Positions 44,482-53,656 of a stretch of DNA of 64,000 bases are shown one piece after another. The notes below the pieces were generated by a model that did not search any database, was not told where the DNA came from, and saw only the letters and a list, made by a program, of their open reading frames with translations. The DNA lies in contig NZ_CP104965.1 of NCBI RefSeq assembly GCF_025452235.1, positions 4,088,501 through 4,152,500 on the forward strand, in the 5' to 3' direction. A program made the position numbers and the translations under genes. This stretch comes from Devosia neptuniae (GTDB lineage Bacteria > Pseudomonadota > Alphaproteobacteria > Rhizobiales > Devosiaceae). Position 1 is the stretch's first letter. Every line of letters starts with the position of its first letter.

Positions 44482-46182
44482 TTAGTTCGCCGCGCTTGGC
44501 AGATCGAAAACCTGGCCGGGATAGATGCGATCGGGGTCGCGGATCTGGCCATTATTGGCTTCGTAGATGGTGGTGTATTTGATGCCGGCGCCATAGACGC
44601 GACGGGCGATGGTCCAGAGGTTGTCACCGGTGCGGATGATGGCCTTGCCGGAGGCGAAGCGTGCGGCTTCGGGGTCACCGACAGCGGTTGCCACCATGGT
44701 GGGGACGCTGGTTTCGTCGCTCGCCGTTGGCGGTGCTGGCGTTGCGGGCGCGGTTGGCGATGCGGCGGGCTGGGCCGGGCTGGGCTCGGTAGGGGTCGCC
44801 GGCGCGGCGGACTGGCTGGCGGGCGATTGTGCAGGTTCGCTTGGGGCCGCTGCCGGTTGGGAAGGCGCGCTGGCCTCGGCCGCAGGGGCCGGCGTCGCGG
44901 GCTGGTCGGCCTGCGCCACGGCAACTGGAGGCTCGACCTTCGGCAGGTCGACGACGAAATCGACTTCGGCGCGCGAGGCAACCTGGGCGGAGCCCAGTTG
45001 CAGCATATCGACACGGATGCGCTGGCTGGGCTTGGTCAGCACATTGCCGGCCTCAACGAGCCAGCGGCCATCGGAGACCGTGGCGTCGGCAATGAATGTG
45101 TCATCGACATAGAGGCGCATGGTGGCGCCTTCCGGTCCGCCGCCGGCGAAGAAGGTGCGGTCGCCCTCGATTTCGATGGCGTCGATGGTCGGCGGGGCGA
45201 CGGCGGCGGGTTCCGAGGCTGTCGGGGGTGTCGTCGGCGCAGGCGTGGCAGCGGCGACGGCTGTTTCAGCGTTTGCGGCTGGCGCTTCGGGCGTTGGCGC
45301 GGTGGGCTGTTGCGCCGTGGTAGCCGGCTCAGCCGCGGGTTCTGCTGTTGGCTGTGACGTTGCAGGTGGCGTGGTCGCTCCGGGAGCCGGTGTGGGCTGG
45401 GTTGGAGCTGGTTCGGCGGTTGGCTGCTTGGTTGGCGCGGTGGCCTCCGGTTGGGCCGGGGCCGGCGCGGGGGTGGCTGTAGCAACGTCGGTGCTTTGGC
45501 CGGCCGGCGGGGTTGTCAGGCCCTGCAACACTTCGCTGGCGGCGCCGGGGGTGCTGGCGACGACGAGAGGTTCGCTGGATTTGTCCGGGTTGATGACGAC
45601 GACGAAGGCTTCGGCCGACTGGCCGGGCTTGCCGGCTTCGCCAAGAGTGATCTCGGTGCCACCGGGCGGGATGGGGGCATCGGGCACCAGGACCCAGTCG
45701 CCGCTGGGCTCGACCGTGGTTTGGCCCAGCAGGTCGCCATTGGAGAAAACCTGGACTTCGCTGCCGGGCGTGCCGCTGCCGGCGATGACCACGGAGCCAT
45801 CGGGCTCGGCGCGGAGCAGGCCGAAGGTTGCGGAGATGAGATCGCTGGGGGCATCGGGGGCCGCTGGCGGGGTCACGTCGGGCTGGGGCGCGGTGGCATC
45901 CGGCGCAGGCGTGGCGGCGGTTGGTTCCGGCGCTGTTTGCTCGGGGGTGGCAAGGGCCGTGCTCTGGCTGGGCAGGATGCCGGCATCGGTCATCTTGCCG
46001 CGCAGGCACTGGCCCATATTGCCTTCGCCGTTAAAGCAACTGACCACGGAGGGGCCAGCCAACACGCCGATGACAACCACAAGGGTAACCGCCGCTGCAC
46101 CAAGGGTGAGAGCCAAGGGTTGGTTCGGTGTGGGATCGGCCAGTTTTTCCTCCGGGACGAAATAGGCGGCGCGTTGCGCCAC
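44482..46182 (-). CDS. LysM domain protein with long Pro/Ala-rich region
   Basis: A 566-residue envelope protein. An N-terminal membrane anchor (ALTLGAAAVTLVVVIGVLAGPSVV, about 24-47) is followed by two beta domains of about 80 residues (PDGSVVIAGSGTPGSEVQVFSNGDLLGQT and FFAGGGPEGATMRLYVDDTFIADATVSDGRWLVEAG) set in low-complexity linkers of Ala, Pro, Thr and Gln, and a C-terminal LysM motif (IIRTGDNLWTIARRVYGAGIKYTTIYEANNGQI). LysM binds peptidoglycan. The GTG at 46182 is preceded by AAGGTGG inside the end of cimA, so the two genes are likely coupled. Confidence 0.87.
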   Translation of the reverse strand: MAQRAAYFVPEEKLADPTPNQPLALTLGAAAVTLVVVIGVLAGPSVVSCFNGEGNMGQCLRGKMTDAGILPSQSTALATPEQTAPEPTAATPAPDATAPQPDVTPPAAPDAPSDLISATFGLLRAEPDGSVVIAGSGTPGSEVQVFSNGDLLGQTTVEPSGDWVLVPDAPIPPGGTEITLGEAGKPGQSAEAFVVVINPDKSSEPLVVASTPGAASEVLQGLTTPPAGQSTDVATATPAPAPAQPEATAPTKQPTAEPAPTQPTPAPGATTPPATSQPTAEPAAEPATTAQQPTAPTPEAPAANAETAVAAATPAPTTPPTASEPAAVAPPTIDAIEIEGDRTFFAGGGPEGATMRLYVDDTFIADATVSDGRWLVEAGNVLTKPSQRIRVDMLQLGSAQVASRAEVDFVVDLPKVEPPVAVAQADQPATPAPAAEASAPSQPAAAPSEPAQSPASQSAAPATPTEPSPAQPAASPTAPATPAPPTASDETSVPTMVATAVGDPEAARFASGKAIIRTGDNLWTIARRVYGAGIKYTTIYEANNGQIRDPDRIYPGQVFDLPSAAN

Positions 46183-46186
46183 CAGG

Positions 46187-47803
46187 TTATGCCACCTTTT
46201 CTGTTGTCCCCTGCGCCGCTTCAGTCTTCAACAGCTTATATGTGATGGATTCATATAGAGCTTCAAAGGATGCATCAATGATGTTGGGGGAAACCCCGAT
46301 GGTATACCAGCGCTCGCCAGTGCCGTCGCGGCTTTCGACCAGTACACGGGTGACCGCGCCCGTGCCGCCGTCCAGAATACGAACCTTGAAGTCGACCAGT
46401 TCCAAATCCTCGATGCGGGACGAATATTTGCCGAGGTCCTTGCGCATGGCCAGATCGAGCGCGTTGACCGGGCCATTGCCTTCGGCCACCGACATCAGCA
46501 ATTCACCGGCGACGCGGATCTTGACCACGGCTTCGGTGACGGTGATCTCTTCGCCCTGGGCATTGTGGCGGCGTTCGACGCTGGCGCGGTAGTTTTCGAC
46601 GGTGAAATAGCTGGGCAATGTGCCGAGCACTTCGTGGGCGAGAACGGCGAAAGAGGCGTCGGCGCCATCGTAGGAATAGCCGCGCGCTTCGCGCTCCTTG
46701 ACGGTGGCGAGCAGCTTTTCGAGGCGCGGATCGTCCTTGGCGAGGACGATATCGTGGCGGGCCAAGGCGGTCAGCAAGTTGGATTTGCCGGCCTGCTGGC
46801 TGACCATGATGGCGCGTTCATTGCCCACGCTTTCGGGCGGCACATGCTCGTAGCTGGAAAAATCCTTAAGCAGGGCGGAGGCGTGGATGCCGGCCTTGGT
46901 GGCGAAGGCGGAGGCGCCGACATAGGGCGCCTGGCGCTGGGGCGCGCGGTTGAGCCGGTCGTCGAAAGCCCGGGAAATCTGGGTCAGCCGTTCGAGACGG
47001 GCCGCATCGATATTGGTTTCGAAACGGTCGGCGAACAGAGGCTTGAGCACCAGGGTGGGGATGATGGTGATGAGATTTGCATTACCGCAGCGCTCGCCGA
47101 TGCCGTTGAGCGTGCCCTGGATTTGGCGCACGCCGGCCTCGATGGCCGCCAGCGTGTTGGCGACGGCCTGGCCGGTATCGTCATGGGCGTGGATGCCCAG
47201 GTGATCACCGGGGGCGACGGCCAGCACCTTGCCGACAATGTCGCGAACTTCTGACGGCATGGTGCCGCCATTGGTGTCGCAGAGCACGACCCAGCGCGCG
47301 CCGGCATCCAGCGCCGTCTTGACGCAGGACAGGGCGTAATCGGGATTGCTCTTGAAGCCGTCGAAGAAATGCTCGCAATCGATCAGGGCTTCCTTGCCCG
47401 CCGCGACGGCAGCAGCGACGGTGTCGCGCAGATTTTCGAGGTTATCGTCGAGGCCGATTTCGAGCGCGGTCTTGACCTGGTGATCCCAGGTTTTGGCAAC
47501 AAAGCAGGTGGCATCGGCGCGCGAATTGAGCAGGGCCTGAATGCCCGGATCATTGGCGGCAGAGCGCCCTGCCCGCTTGGTCATGCCGAAGGCGGTGAAC
47601 TTGGCGCGCTTGGTGCGCTTGTGCTCGAAGAACTCGGTATCGACCGGATTGGCGCCGGGATAGCCGCCTTCAATATAATCGACACCCAATTGCTCGAGCA
47701 GGCCGGCAATGGAAATCTTGTCCTCGAGCGAGAACTCGATTCCGGCCGTCTGGGCGCCGTCGCGCAAGGTGGTGTCGAAGATATAGAGGCGTTCTTTGGG
47801 CAT
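46187..47803 (-). CDS. cimA: (R)-citramalate synthase
   Basis: A 538-residue enzyme condensing acetyl-CoA and pyruvate to citramalate in the threonine-independent isoleucine route. The HMG-CoA-lyase-like barrel carries FDTTLRDGAQTAGIEFSLEDK, the metal-binding HAHDDTGQAVANTLAAIEAG, and GTLNGIGERCGNANL; a C-terminal regulatory domain follows (AEGNGPVNALDLAMRKDLGKY). These features fit the CimA group better than LeuA. The ATG at 47803 was chosen over a TTG at 47815 that overlaps the upstream gene. Confidence 0.92.
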   Translation of the reverse strand: MPKERLYIFDTTLRDGAQTAGIEFSLEDKISIAGLLEQLGVDYIEGGYPGANPVDTEFFEHKRTKRAKFTAFGMTKRAGRSAANDPGIQALLNSRADATCFVAKTWDHQVKTALEIGLDDNLENLRDTVAAAVAAGKEALIDCEHFFDGFKSNPDYALSCVKTALDAGARWVVLCDTNGGTMPSEVRDIVGKVLAVAPGDHLGIHAHDDTGQAVANTLAAIEAGVRQIQGTLNGIGERCGNANLITIIPTLVLKPLFADRFETNIDAARLERLTQISRAFDDRLNRAPQRQAPYVGASAFATKAGIHASALLKDFSSYEHVPPESVGNERAIMVSQQAGKSNLLTALARHDIVLAKDDPRLEKLLATVKEREARGYSYDGADASFAVLAHEVLGTLPSYFTVENYRASVERRHNAQGEEITVTEAVVKIRVAGELLMSVAEGNGPVNALDLAMRKDLGKYSSRIEDLELVDFKVRILDGGTGAVTRVLVESRDGTGERWYTIGVSPNIIDASFEALYESITYKLLKTEAAQGTTEKVA

Positions 47804-47811
47804 TTTAGTAC

Positions 47812-48297
47812 TCAAGAGGGGTCCGGCCAGACCATTGTGTCGTGGTCGGGATGCTGGTGATTGCTGCTGCTGATGCGGTGGAGCATTTCGGGGTTGCCCG
47901 CATAGGTGGGCGTGTCGCCGGGAACCTGCGTCAATCCGGCGTACCAGGAGACGCGGCTTTCATTGCCGTATTGGTTTTCCGGTGGCGCGCGGTCTGGCTC
48001 ATCCAGCGTTCCAACCAGAACACCTAGATCATCGGCGTCGGGATATTCGAAAGTCAGCGGCGTGCCGCAGAGATTGCAAAAGCCGCGACGGGCAATGTCG
48101 GAGCTGTTGAAATAGCTGAGCGTGCCGCGGGTGAGCCGGAAGGCGGATTTCTGCACCGGACAGATGATGGCGAACGGGCCGCCGACAGCCTTCTGGCACA
48201 TGCGGCAGTGGCAGACATGGACATTCTGCGGCTGCTGATCGAGCGCGTAACGCACGGCGCCGCATTGGCAGCCGCCGGTGAGGACGGGCGTGTTCAT
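47812..48297 (-). CDS. GFA family zinc protein, copy 1
   Basis: A 161-residue protein of the glutathione-dependent formaldehyde-activating (GFA/CENP-V) fold. Zinc-binding motifs: GGCQCGAVRYAL, VCHCRMCQKAVGGPFA and FCNLCGTPL. Members bind zinc and are often of unknown activity; formaldehyde activation is not certain for most. It ends with SSNHQHPDHDTMVWP, a tail also found in the two neighbours. Last of three tandem copies. Confidence 0.9.
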   Translation of the reverse strand: MNTPVLTGGCQCGAVRYALDQQPQNVHVCHCRMCQKAVGGPFAIICPVQKSAFRLTRGTLSYFNSSDIARRGFCNLCGTPLTFEYPDADDLGVLVGTLDEPDRAPPENQYGNESRVSWYAGLTQVPGDTPTYAGNPEMLHRISSSNHQHPDHDTMVWPDPS

Positions 48298-48782
48298 GGC
48301 CAGCGCTCGGTGTCGTGGTCGGGATGCTGGTGATTGGTCTCGCGAATGAAACCGACTTCATCGACCATGTTGGTTTCGGTGGTGCCCACTTCCTCGATGG
48401 CAGGCAAGTGCAGCAGAGAGGGATGTCGGCCTTCGATGCCGAACTGGTAGAGTATGGGGATGGTGTGGGGGTCGTCGAAAGCGCCGACAGACATGGAGAG
48501 ATGTTCACCGCCTATGGCCCGATAATAGAGCGGGGTGCCGCAATCGCGGCAATAGCCGCGCGCGGCCAGGTCCGAGCTCATGAATTCGGCGGGCTCGCCG
48601 CGGGTCCAGGTGAGGTGATGGTGGCGCACGCCGACCAGGGCGGCAAAGAGATTGCCCATGGCTTTCTGGCACATGCGGCAATAGCAGACATGGGGATTGT
48701 CGCGCAGTTCGGCGGCGTGGAAGCGGATGGCGCCGCATTGGCAGCCGCCGCTACGGGCGAGATAGCGATAGGCTTCGGTCAT
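48294..48782 (-). CDS. GFA family zinc protein, copy 2
   Basis: A 162-residue paralogue: SGGCQCGAIRFH, VCYCRMCQKAMGNLFAALVG and YCRDCGTPLYYR supply the zinc cysteines. The tail reads ETNHQHPDHDTERWP. GAGGGAAG lies close before the ATG at 48782, and ATGA overlaps link it to copies 1 and 3. The longer reading upstream is a shadow of copy 3. Confidence 0.9.
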   Translation of the reverse strand: MTEAYRYLARSGGCQCGAIRFHAAELRDNPHVCYCRMCQKAMGNLFAALVGVRHHHLTWTRGEPAEFMSSDLAARGYCRDCGTPLYYRAIGGEHLSMSVGAFDDPHTIPILYQFGIEGRHPSLLHLPAIEEVGTTETNMVDEVGFIRETNHQHPDHDTERWP

Positions 48783-49255
48783 GAATCTTCCCTCTGCGGT
48801 GGCCAATCGGCCGTGTCGTGATCGGGGTGCTGGTTGGAATGGATGCCGGCCAGGAAATCGCGCCACTCGTCGCTTTGATGGGTCGAGACCGGCAGGCTGG
48901 TGAGGCCGTCGAAGAAGGGCAATTTATCGGCCAGGTTCACCTGAATTTGCGGAGCAGCGACGCTGGGGTCATCGAATGCGCCGATGGCAAGTTCGAGGCC
49001 GAAGCGGGTTTCGTAGCCCAGTGGGGTGCCGCAATCGCCGCAAAAGGCGCGGCGGGCGGCATTGGAGCTCTGGAACCATTTGGGCTCGCCCCGCGTCCAG
49101 ACGGCATTATGTGCGGTGACCAGCGGGCCAAAAAAGCTGCCAAAGGCCTTCTGGCACATTCGGCAATGGCAGATCGAGGGGCGACCCAGCCGGGTCACGC
49201 CGAAGCGCACGGCGCCACACTGGCAGCCGCCGGTATGGGAGCTATTGGGAGGCAT
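48779..49255 (-). CDS. GFA family zinc protein, copy 3
   Basis: A 158-residue paralogue, first in the tandem. TGGCQCGAVRFGV, ICHCRMCQKAFGSFFGPLV and FCGDCGTPLGYE are the zinc motifs; the tail reads IHSNQHPDHDTADWP. It overlaps the end of the DUF559 gene by 14 bases, so cysS, DUF559, the three GFA genes, cimA and the LysM gene may form one leftward transcript. Confidence 0.9.
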   Translation of the reverse strand: MPPNSSHTGGCQCGAVRFGVTRLGRPSICHCRMCQKAFGSFFGPLVTAHNAVWTRGEPKWFQSSNAARRAFCGDCGTPLGYETRFGLELAIGAFDDPSVAAPQIQVNLADKLPFFDGLTSLPVSTHQSDEWRDFLAGIHSNQHPDHDTADWPPQREDS

Positions 49256-49757
49256 GGCTGGTCTCCTCATGCAAGGCAGCCCACACGGCTTCGAGGACGG
49301 CGTCGGGATGGGCGAGAATGTCGTTGTTCCAGATGCGGAGGATGTGGAAGCCACGGCGCCGCAACTCGGCGTCTCGCGCTTGATCCCGAACGTTGTCCGC
49401 ATGCTGGCTACCGTCGAGTTCAACGATCAGCTTAGGAGCAAAGCACAGGAAGTCGGCAATATAGGGCCCCATGGGCACCTGGCGCCGGAACTTGAACTGA
49501 GCAAAGCGGCGGTTGCGCAGGAGCACCCACATTTTTGCCTCAGCCTCAGTGGGCTTGCGCCGCATCTGCTTGGCGAACTTGATCAGCCGCTGTGTGCCGC
49601 GCGCAAAGGCCCCCTCATCCGCCCTTTGGGCACCTTCTCCCACGAGGGGAGAAGGGAAGATGGAGCTTGCCGCAACATCGGAGCCTTCCTTCTCCCCTCG
49701 TGGGAGAAGGTGGCCCGCAGGGCCGGATGAGGGGGCCTTCACCTCTTGCTCTCCCAT
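49242..49757 (-). CDS. DUF559 (Vsr-like endonuclease fold) protein
   Basis: The conserved domain spans about residues 55-165: [58 protein letters not shown] and [23 protein letters not shown], with D and E at positions that match the very-short-patch-repair nuclease fold. No activity is established for this family. The start is uncertain: the ATG at 49757 overlaps the end of cysS and would read through a family F repeat pair ([10 protein letters not shown] ... [16 protein letters not shown]), while the internal ATG at 49565 would cut into the domain. Confidence 0.72.
   Translation of the reverse strand: MGEQEVKAPSSGPAGHLLPRGEKEGSDVAASSIFPSPLVGEGAQRADEGAFARGTQRLIKFAKQMRRKPTEAEAKMWVLLRNRRFAQFKFRRQVPMGPYIADFLCFAPKLIVELDGSQHADNVRDQARDAELRRRGFHILRIWNNDILAHPDAVLEAVWAALHEETSHASQ
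49607..49738. repeat. Family F inverted pair within the 5' part of the DUF559 ORF
   Basis: Two arms, 49607-49655 and 49688-49738, are imperfect reverse complements: CCCCCTCATCCGCCC...CACCTTCTCCCACGAGGGGAGAAGG and its mirror. Together they can fold into one large cruciform. They belong to the same family as the elements at 2900 and 17579 but sit between cysS and the DUF559 domain. Confidence 0.88.
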
Positions 49758-51178
49758 TTGGTTTTGCGCTCGCCGGTTTCGGGGTCTTTGTAGTCCATCA
49801 GGGAGATGCCCTGTTCGGACAGTTCGTTGCGGATGGTGTCGGCTTTGGCGAAGTCGCGGGCGTTGAGGGCGGCGAGGCGGTTTTCTATGGCGGTGGCGAT
49901 GTGGGGTGGTTCTTCCCAGCCGTCGTCGGAGGTCAGCAGGCTATCGAGGCTGAAGCCGAGGAAGCTAAGGGTAGCGGCGAGGCAATGGCTGGCGCGGGCA
50001 TCGTCGCGATTGGCTTTTTTGGCGATGGCGTCGAGCACCACGCTGGCGCGGTGGAAATTGAGGTCGTCGGCCAGTTCGGCAATGACCGAGGCGTCGGGGG
50101 CGTCGTCATTGGCCAATTCGGCGCCGCGGGCGGCGCGTTGCCAGTCGCGGAGTTTGGTTTCGGCTTCTTCGAGGCGCTTGACCGAGAAATCGATGGGTTC
50201 GCGATAATGGGTCATCAGCATGGCCAGGCGCAGCACGTCGCCATGCCAGGCGTGACCGCCCATGGTGCCAGTTTCGAGCAGATCATTGATGGTGACGAAA
50301 TTGCCCAGGCTCTTGGACATTTTCTGTCCTTCGACCTGGAGGAAGCCATTATGCATCCAGACGCGGGCCATTTCGTGCGTACCATGGGCGCAGCGGGACT
50401 GGGCGATTTCGTTTTCATGGTGCGGGAAGATCAGGTCGAGCCCGCCGCCGTGAATGTCGAAGACTTCACCGAGATAGGCCGCGCTCATGGCGGAGCATTC
50501 GATATGCCAGCCGGGGCGCCCCCTGCCCCATGGGCTTTCCCAGCCGGGCTCTTCGGCGCTGGATTGTTTCCAGAGCACGAAATCCGCGGGATTCTTCTTG
50601 TGGGCATCGACGGCAATGCGGGCACCGGCCAAATTGTCCTCGAGATTGCGGCCGGAGAGCTGGCCGTAATCGGGCATGGATTTGACGTCGAACAGCACTT
50701 CGCCATTGGCCGCATAGGCGTGGCCATTGGCGATAAGGCGCTCGATGAGGGAAACCATGTCGGGCTTACCATCGGGCCGGGGCAGCACGAAATCGGTGGC
50801 GCGGGGCTGATAGGTGGGCTCGAGCGTGCCGAGCGCCTTGACGTCGGCAGCATATTGCTGGCCGGTTTTTTCGGTGACGCGACGGATCGCTTCGTTCAGC
50901 GGCAGCGCGGGGAAATCGCGGGCCGCGCGGGCGTTGATCTTGTCGTCCACGTCCGTGATGTTGCGAACATAGGTGACGTGATTGGCGCCATAGGTGTGGC
51001 GCAACAGCCGGAACAGCAGATCGAACACGATGACCGGCCGCGCATTGCCGATATGGGCGAAGTCATAGACCGTGGGGCCGCAGACATACATGCGCACATT
51101 TTCCGCATCCAGCGGAACGAAGGGTTCCTTGGTGCGGGTCAGCGTATTGTAAAGATTAAGCGGAGTTCCCGAGGTCAT
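49739..51178 (-). CDS. cysS: Cysteine--tRNA ligase
   Basis: A 479-residue class I aminoacyl-tRNA synthetase. Motifs: the HIGH-type [19 protein letters not shown] with the zinc Cys, [10 protein letters not shown], the zinc-binding [15 protein letters not shown] and the KMSKSLGNF loop. The C-terminal anticodon domain is of usual size. The ATG at 51178 has AGGAAG nine bases upstream; a TTG three bases earlier is not needed. Confidence 0.97.
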   Translation of the reverse strand: MTSGTPLNLYNTLTRTKEPFVPLDAENVRMYVCGPTVYDFAHIGNARPVIVFDLLFRLLRHTYGANHVTYVRNITDVDDKINARAARDFPALPLNEAIRRVTEKTGQQYAADVKALGTLEPTYQPRATDFVLPRPDGKPDMVSLIERLIANGHAYAANGEVLFDVKSMPDYGQLSGRNLEDNLAGARIAVDAHKKNPADFVLWKQSSAEEPGWESPWGRGRPGWHIECSAMSAAYLGEVFDIHGGGLDLIFPHHENEIAQSRCAHGTHEMARVWMHNGFLQVEGQKMSKSLGNFVTINDLLETGTMGGHAWHGDVLRLAMLMTHYREPIDFSVKRLEEAETKLRDWQRAARGAELANDDAPDASVIAELADDLNFHRASVVLDAIAKKANRDDARASHCLAATLSFLGFSLDSLLTSDDGWEEPPHIATAIENRLAALNARDFAKADTIRNELSEQGISLMDYKDPETGERKTKWESKR

Positions 51179-51376
51179 CAAAAGGCTTCCTGGCCATGCG
51201 GATTTGCGCTGGCTGACGGCTCTTCGGGTATCAGAAAATCAGGATGAAGAAGACCGCGCCGCCAACGAGTGGTTAGCAGGTAATAATGCAGACGTTAATC
51301 TGAATAGCATTGGTCTTCATGGGCGCGACTTTGGCTGTAGTGGTGGCGGCGGTCAAGGGGGAAAGACGATGAAGCT

Positions 51377-52375
51377 TTAGAGCAGCACTACGGTTTGCAA
51401 GATATCGCCGAACACGGATTGGCCGTCGCTGCCGATGGCGCCGATGCGGATGGTGTCGTCGAGCTGAAGGAATGGGGTGCGGGCACGGCCGTATTTGAGC
51501 TTTTCGACATTGCGAGCTTCGACAATGCAGGCAAAGCCGATGCCGTTGGGTTTGATGGGTAGGCTTTCCTCATGGGGCACGGAAATGGTGCCGCCGCCGA
51601 TAATGGTGCCGGCGGCGAGGGCGCGGGTGCGTGCGGCTTCGACGATGAGGGCGGCGAAGTCGAAATACATGTCGGAGCCGGCATTGGGCTGGCCATAAAG
51701 CACGCCATTGACCTCGCAACGGACCGGGAGATGCAGGCGATTGTCGCGCCATGCGGCGCCGAGGGCGGCGGGCGTGGTGGCGATGGGGGCAAAGGACGTG
51801 GCGGGCTTGGCGTGGAAAAAGCCGAAGCCGTTTTGCAGGTCATTGGCCACCAGGCGCCGCATCGAGATGTCATTGCAGATGGTGACGAGGCGGATGGCGG
51901 CGGCGGCCTGTTCCAGGGTGGCGCGCATGGGCACGGCGCCGATGATGACGGCGACTTCAGCTTCGAAATCGAGGGCCAGATCGGGTTCGGGCGTGATGAT
52001 AGGCGCGGTGGGGGCCGAGAGCGAGTCGGAACTGCCCTGATAGAGCACGGGGCGATTGGCGAGATCGGCGTCGCGGGTGCCCTTGAGGGCGCGGACGCGT
52101 TCGGCGTGGTTGAGATAGGCGGCGCCGTCGATCCATTGATAGGCGCGGGGCAAGGGAGCCAGGGCGCGATTGGCGTCGAAGGGTTGGCCGGAAATCTGGC
52201 CGGCATCGAGCTGGGCGGCAAGGGCTGAGAGGGCCGGCGCGGCCATGTCCCAATCGTCGAGCGCAGCCTGCAAGGTGGGCGCGACTCGGCCGGCCGAAAC
52301 ATAGCGACCACGGTTCTGCGAGAGGACCACGAGCTGACCATCGGGGCGGCCATTGTTCAGCGTGGCTAGATTCAT
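51377..52375 (-). CDS. Fumarylacetoacetate hydrolase family protein
   Basis: A 332-residue FAH-fold enzyme. It begins MNLATLNNGRPDGQLVVLS, typical of a subgroup with an N-terminal barrel, and the catalytic part has DFEAEVAVIIG (metal-binding Asp/Glu residues), ICNDISMRRL and GTIIGGGTISVPHEE. Members hydrolyse C-C bonds in acylpyruvates such as fumarylacetoacetate in tyrosine breakdown; others are decarboxylases. No other tyrosine or homogentisate genes are visible nearby. Confidence 0.87.
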   Translation of the reverse strand: MNLATLNNGRPDGQLVVLSQNRGRYVSAGRVAPTLQAALDDWDMAAPALSALAAQLDAGQISGQPFDANRALAPLPRAYQWIDGAAYLNHAERVRALKGTRDADLANRPVLYQGSSDSLSAPTAPIITPEPDLALDFEAEVAVIIGAVPMRATLEQAAAAIRLVTICNDISMRRLVANDLQNGFGFFHAKPATSFAPIATTPAALGAAWRDNRLHLPVRCEVNGVLYGQPNAGSDMYFDFAALIVEAARTRALAAGTIIGGGTISVPHEESLPIKPNGIGFACIVEARNVEKLKYGRARTPFLQLDDTIRIGAIGSDGQSVFGDILQTVVLL

Positions 52376-52510
52376 CGGTGCATTCTCGCTGTTGTGTGGC
52401 CGGGCTGCGCTAGCTCGGCGCCGGTGGACATTATACTGTTGCACCCGGCCCTAGCGATGTCTTAAGGGCCGATATTATGCGCGTGTTGCGGCGCGGACGA
52501 GTAGGGCTTG

Positions 52511-53656
52511 ATGGTGAATTTGGGCGGAATGGGCATTCGGACGCTATTGTTGCTGGTTCTAGCGACAGTGGTTTTGGCGCTCGATGTCAACATGGCCTAT
52601 GCCCAATCATCGGCTTGTTCGCGGCTGGACCGGCAATTGCGCCAATTTGACCGCAATGGCGATTTCCAGCAACGGGACGGCAATTCGCAGGCGGCGCGGC
52701 AATTGGCCCGCGACGTGCAGAATGCGGAAAGCCGCTATATCCGCGATGGATGTAACGACGCCGCCAAGGCCGGGCAGACGCTCAGCCCGCAATGCCAGCA
52801 AGTGGCGCGCGAAGTGCTGCGGCTGCGCCGGGATTATGCTTCGGTATCGCAATCGGTGAATTCGGCGGGTGCGGTATCGCAGCAGCGCGAAGCCATCCTG
52901 CAGGAAATGGCGCGCTTTGGCTGCAACGCCAATGGCGGCTCCAACGCTACGTTTTCCAATGAGCGCCAGAACGTGTTCGACCGCATTTTTGGCACCACTA
53001 CGGAAGGCGATTTTTCCAACGGCGAGGTGGTGAGCGGTGGCGGATATAATACGGGCTATCGGACGGTACGCACGGTGTGTGTACGGCTGAGCGACGGCTA
53101 TTTCTGGCCGATCAGCTATTCGACCCTGCCCGACTATGTCGGCAATGACATGGGGCAATGCAAAGCCATGTGTCCCAATGAGCAGGTGGAAATCTACTAT
53201 TACGACAATCCGGGCCAAGAGCCCGAGCAGATGCGCAACATGTTCAACCAGGCCTATACGGACCTGCCGACGGCATTCAAATATCGCAATGCCATCGACA
53301 TGAATGCCAGCTGCCGGGTGACGCCGCAATCGGACGGCAAGCTGATCACCGCGACGGCCGATGACGGGCAGACGCGGGCCATGATCGAAGTGCAGGGGGC
53401 GAGCTTCCCGCTGCCGCTGCGCGATCCGCGCGGGCAGGTTCCAGTGCCGGCTGTGGTCGAAGCGGTACAGACCGCGAGCCTGGTCGATGTGCCCTTGCCC
53501 CGGCCGCGGCCTGCGGGCCCGGGCGAAACCGTGGCGCGTGTCGTCGCGCCACCGCCGGGTGAGTCTCAGCTGCGGCTGGTGCAGTTCGGCGACAAGGTGG
53601 TCAGGGTAGTCGGTCCAGACACGCCGTACGCCCAACCAGCGGGAGCAGGCTCTTAA
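52511..53656 (+). CDS. DUF2865 domain-containing secreted protein
   Basis: A 381-residue protein with a signal peptide ([22 protein letters not shown]). The DUF2865 core is clear: [55 protein letters not shown] and [10 protein letters not shown]. The family is rhizobial and periplasmic, with conserved cysteines, and has no known function. The C-terminal 56 bases overlap the end of gltX on the opposite strand. The start with AGGG upstream is preferred over the TTG three bases before. Confidence 0.88.
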   Translation: MVNLGGMGIRTLLLLVLATVVLALDVNMAYAQSSACSRLDRQLRQFDRNGDFQQRDGNSQAARQLARDVQNAESRYIRDGCNDAAKAGQTLSPQCQQVAREVLRLRRDYASVSQSVNSAGAVSQQREAILQEMARFGCNANGGSNATFSNERQNVFDRIFGTTTEGDFSNGEVVSGGGYNTGYRTVRTVCVRLSDGYFWPISYSTLPDYVGNDMGQCKAMCPNEQVEIYYYDNPGQEPEQMRNMFNQAYTDLPTAFKYRNAIDMNASCRVTPQSDGKLITATADDGQTRAMIEVQGASFPLPLRDPRGQVPVPAVVEAVQTASLVDVPLPRPRPAGPGETVARVVAPPPGESQLRLVQFGDKVVRVVGPDTPYAQPAGAGS

